Source: Bacteroidales bacterium
Lineage (GTDB): Bacteria > Bacteroidota > Bacteroidia > Bacteroidales > Paludibacteraceae
Length of the DNA stretch: 64,000 nucleotides
Direction of reading: 5' to 3'
Assembly (NCBI GenBank): GCA_900769555.1
Contig: CAAGHA010000003.1
Coordinates: 1-64,000 of the forward strand
Part shown: positions 62,501 to 64,000 of the stretch, in pieces
Position numbering within the stretch: position 1 is the first letter of the stretch
Layout: every line of letters starts with the position of its first letter
Program-made: the position numbers and the translations under genes
Notes under the pieces: generated by a model
What the model was told of the DNA's origin: nothing
The model's input: only the letters and a program-made list of their open reading frames with translations
Database searches by the model: none

Positions 62501-62904
62501 GTAGATTTAAAATCTGGAAACCTGCACCTGAAACTGATGAGATTACATTGGAAGGAGAAACATCTGTAACTTTCGATGGCGAAGAATATACAGAAAGTAC
62601 AGAATTCTGCAAAGTGATTGATTGTGTTCATACAAAAGTAAATATCATTGTTGCTAATGGTACAGCCGTAGAGGATGTTAAGGGTCAAGGTATCCAAATT
62701 TATCCTTCTCCGGCAGAAACAGAGATTATTGTGAAAAGTAATCAAGCGATTAAATCCATCAAGGTTATCGATATGAGAGGTATAACCTTAATTGAAACTA
62801 CAGATACAATAGTTGCTGTAAATTCAATCCAGGCCGGACAATACATCATCTCAATTGAATTGTCAGATGGAACAATAATCAATGAAAAATTGATAAAAAA
62901 ATGA
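59599..62904 (+). CDS. Secreted CE4 deacetylase-F5/8 domain-GH8 glycosidase with T9SS signal
   Basis: 1,101 residues. Signal peptide 1-21. NodB/CE4 domain (about 28-235): VTWTFDDGAN (Asp40, Asp41), GHEIGSHTDSHN (His92, His96), LIHGFS. A linker domain (about 240-325) precedes a galactose-binding/F5/8-type C module (about 370-510: WTVDKILTDDGAHGENSRWG, EIQYDDNGSWK, VRLYIKECGD). A Pro/Thr linker (about 555-580) leads to GH8 (about 590-975): Glu662 (RTEGMSYGMM), Asp721 (CAPDGEAYF), Asp860 (YKYDAIRCAMNVGMDY). The Por-type T9SS C-terminal domain closes (IQIYPSPAETEIIVK ... QYIISIELSDGTIINEKLI). GH8 covers chitosanases, cellulases and xylanases, and CE4 removes N- or O-acetyl groups, so chitin/chitosan or acetylated xylan are both possible. 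No PUL susCD genes are in view. Confidence 0.92.
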   Translation: MKTKALTLIATMALTILGVHSQEIATWAGFTKAAVTWTFDDGANESSAHSWAAGELEKYGFPGTFYLVTNWTSGRYSTYSGMVSKGHEIGSHTDSHNSTDGELASSQNTINQNIPGQKCLTIAYPNCNVPTESTVLRYYIGGRICGGQNNPKSPSNFARLDSHICGSSGKNSTGEFQSTCQNAAGNNGWAVFLIHGFSQRQANGSYSPTSESAFTGTLSWLDQNRSTYWVATFRDAIKYIKERENATIKETSSTASEITYSLTDNLDNDIYDYPLSIRVSIPDGWDEGAVAFQNDEEIPVKIEGNYIYFDAVPDGGTILLKSLGSVVPDPEFNFTSPTEKSSWCIDSAYTISWTMSGEASAEYTLTWGEESDETISIKSATASSEWGETEDNPYWTVDKILTDDGAHGENSRWGSMGGTNEWVELNLGTAQSVGGIIIDEFTSYGIVSSFEIQYDDNGSWKTAYTGTSIGNDFSATFAPFKSSKVRLYIKECGDGANINYIALKGTSAVTLKEGITGSGSLTWKPEVSGSGSIAIRKKSGKALGTSEVVTVADCNPEGSGSQEPSNPGTPETPTTPGTPSECYNGGGYTGPSCDVEGTGAYHTGVYRNLFAEYLGKTEEDIDEKLNSIWDHFFGGGSNTVYYETNDNMAYIFDTGNSDVRTEGMSYGMMICVQLDKQAEFDKIWRWAEKYMQYKEGNEREGLFAWKCETNGTITGNSCAPDGEAYFLTALWFASHRWGNDGDINYEEEAQYLIKEILDKPNRQAGVVSPIFNMDNYLITFGETSYAFTDPSYNLPGFLELWARWTNTNKEFWAKTAEASRNLLYNSSHSTTGLFPDYSSFDGAPYKPDWVTYESDYYKYDAIRCAMNVGMDYHWFNYDDRQTSMMTKLLTFFKNNGYENGYFTVSGSPQGGTYSEGMAGANGVGAFALTDESLAKEYVQKLWNTNPPSGQWRYYNGMVYFLSMLNASGRFKIWKPAPETDEITLEGETSVTFDGEEYTESTEFCKVIDCVHTKVNIIVANGTAVEDVKGQGIQIYPSPAETEIIVKSNQAIKSIKVIDMRGITLIETTDTIVAVNSIQAGQYIISIELSDGTIINEKLIKK

Positions 62905-62948
62905 AACTAAACCCACTTTATTAAGTGATTTTTTATAGTTCAGTCGGA

Positions 62949-62983
62949 GGCTGGGTACTGTCCTTGGTACTCAGCCTTTTTTT
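62949..62983 (+). terminator. Intrinsic terminator after the CE4-GH8 gene
   Basis: Stem GGCTGGGTAC (62949-62958) / GTACTCAGCC (62967-62976) with one T-G mismatch pair, followed by T7. Confidence 0.88.
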
Positions 62984-63009
62984 ATGTAAATTTCTGTATG
63001 GAACTTAAC

Positions 63010-63039
63010 TTTGAAATTAGAATAATTACACTACCTTTG
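63010..63039 (+). promoter_or_regulatory. Promoter of the lipoprotein gene
   Basis: TTTG (63010-63013) and TACCTTTG (63032-63039) with an 18-bp spacer, the same spacing as the GH94 promoter at 13814. It lies 26 bp before ATG 63065. Confidence 0.7.
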
Positions 63040-63064
63040 TTGCGTAAATCATCAAAAAAGAAAC

Positions 63065-63430
63065 ATGAAGAAAAAATTGACAAAATATGTAATAATCTCT
63101 TTTAGCATGCTTACTCTCTTATTTTCATGCACGGTCTCTGTTGAGAATTTGCCTCCATCCGCAGAAGAGATGATAGTTGGGAAATGGAGTAGTTACTATT
63201 CAGGAATTTTCTACTTCGAAGCTGACAGAACATTTTATAACGATATAGGAGATGGCTATATTCTATTTGGGAATTGGCGGATCAGTGGGAATGAGCTAAT
63301 TTTAATCTATGAAAGCGACTACTACGAAAATGTCTTGGAATTGACAGAACTGACTGATTATCGCTTGGTTATATGTCCAATTGATGTTAATTGGGAAAAT
63401 CCGGATTGTGAAGAGTATATAAGAGAATAG
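63065..63430 (+). CDS. Small lipocalin-like lipoprotein
   Basis: 121 residues. Lipobox LTLLFSC (Cys22). The mature part EEMIVGKWSSYYSGIFYFEA then DRTFYNDIGDGYILFGNWRI follows the xGxW...F...G...xxWxI...L rhythm of short lipocalin-like domains in Bacteroidota lipoproteins. No specific function can be given. It may be co-transcribed with the lamin-tail gene 27 bp downstream. Confidence 0.7.
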   Translation: MKKKLTKYVIISFSMLTLLFSCTVSVENLPPSAEEMIVGKWSSYYSGIFYFEADRTFYNDIGDGYILFGNWRISGNELILIYESDYYENVLELTELTDYRLVICPIDVNWENPDCEEYIRE

Positions 63431-63457
63431 CATTTTGTTATTTCACACCTACGGAAG

Positions 63458-64000
63458 ATGAATTTTAAGCTATTTATGATTGGAATAATTATCTGTAGTT
63501 CGGTTTCGCCCTACTCTTTATTGGCAGGAATCCGTATCAGTGAAGTTATGCCGATAAATTTGGAAACAATAGATGACGAAAATGAATTTCCCGAGAGTTG
63601 GATTGAATTATACAATGATGGGGAAAAAGACTCTATGATTTATAACTACAAAATTATGGTTTCTACTGAAAATGAGATCTATACCATCAAAAAAGAAATC
63701 AATCTAAAATCCAATTCCTATACGTTATTCTATTGCGACGAAAAACAATATTCTCCTCATATACCATTTAAATTACCCTACAATAAAAGATTTTCCGTCA
63801 AACTGATATCTCCGGATAATGAAGTGGTCGACGAAATTATTATTCCTGAAATCCCTCAGGCTGGCATATCTTACGGAATCAACCCAAAGAATCCATCAGA
63901 AACCGGATGGTTGCCCATAGCTACACCCAACAAAGAAAATAAAACTCCTACATCACAATTATTAGCCCCACCACAGATTGAATTTAATAGTACAATATTT
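63458..64000 (+). CDS. Exported lamin-tail-domain protein, 3' end outside the window
   Basis: ATG 63458-63460 opens a frame that runs to the window edge (181 codons). A signal sequence (about 1-26, SLLA-G) precedes a lamin tail domain: IRISEVMP, EFPESWIELYNDGEKD, KSNSYTLFYCDEKQ, VVDEIIIPEIPQAGISYG, and SETGWLPIATPNKENK, which is the typical 'xxW...xPTPGxxN' close. In Bacteroidota such N-terminal LTDs commonly precede CotH-kinase, Ig-like or T9SS domains. It starts 27 bp after the lipoprotein stop. Confidence 0.75.
   Translation, partial: MNFKLFMIGIIICSSVSPYSLLAGIRISEVMPINLETIDDENEFPESWIELYNDGEKDSMIYNYKIMVSTENEIYTIKKEINLKSNSYTLFYCDEKQYSPHIPFKLPYNKRFSVKLISPDNEVVDEIIIPEIPQAGISYGINPKNPSETGWLPIATPNKENKTPTSQLLAPPQIEFNSTIF

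Noticed and set aside
1..64000. tRNA or rRNA genes
   Set aside because: No cloverleaf with a GTTCGA-type T loop or rRNA signature was noticed on reading; a dedicated scan could not be run.

Overview
The window reads as chromosome of a Bacteroidota bacterium, most likely Bacteroidales. It is AT-rich. Many genes are preceded by the Bacteroidota -7 promoter word TAnnTTTG, and Shine-Dalgarno sequences are essentially absent. The proteins are typical of the phylum: a type IX secretion C-terminal domain, FKBP lipoproteins, DUF2723 and DUF6242 families, a PepSY-like exported protein and a flexirubin/aryl-polyene cluster. No rRNA, tRNA or CRISPR array was seen.

Region 1 (about 1-11,230) is an accessory and defence island. 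It opens with a truncated REP-associated transposase and its REP palindromes, then hipBA debris: a HipB-like repressor with three operators exactly 41 bp apart, an unrecognised 295-residue gene, and the C-terminal stump of a HipA kinase. A co-directional operon (2,698-11,070) follows: a small XRE regulator; a nuclease-methyltransferase fusion resembling BcgI-type enzymes; a DGQHR-like/deoxyribosyltransferase-like fusion wedged between methylase and specificity genes; the specificity subunit; a pair that looks like lambda RexA/RexB; an AlbA_2/Schlafen-type regulator broken by one base; and a second HipB-like regulator followed by a dead hipA start.

Region 2 (11,230-19,700) carries housekeeping and metabolic genes: a four-cysteine Rieske-like lipoprotein, a PHP phosphatase, a PepSY-like protein, a GH94 sugar phosphorylase with a clear promoter and terminator, aroB-aroA, and nudC.

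Region 3 (19,850-33,300, minus strand) is an aryl-polyene/flexirubin-type biosynthesis locus. It holds an ACP, two complete and two degenerate ketosynthase-like proteins, two hot-dog dehydratase-like proteins, an O-methyltransferase, an LpxL-like acyltransferase, a GT2, an EamA-like transporter subunit, and a very large MMPL exporter fused to a PlsC acyltransferase and a Rossmann remnant.

Region 4 (33,600-56,830) is core: the rarA-ctpA-nucleotidyltransferase-mutY operon (+); xseA-xseB with glycerate kinase, GT2 and a TlpA-like protein (-); a PfkB sugar kinase and DUF6242 lipoprotein; three consecutive FKBP isomerases predicted for different compartments; an operon of DUF2723, polysaccharide deacetylase, purD and two membrane proteins; and dacB (PBP4) facing the other way.

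Region 5 (56,830-64,000) begins with a decayed Rhs toxin and decayed immunity gene, visibly richer in GC. It continues with a 1,101-residue secreted enzyme joining a CE4 deacetylase, an F5/8-type domain and a GH8 glycosidase with a T9SS signal, then a small lipoprotein and the start of a lamin-tail-domain protein.

A small palindromic repeat family (four copies at 11.2, 19.7, 43.2 and 48.1 kb) lies just downstream of minus-strand stop codons. One copy is an internally deleted form, and the core hairpin of the two full copies shows a compensatory base-pair change.
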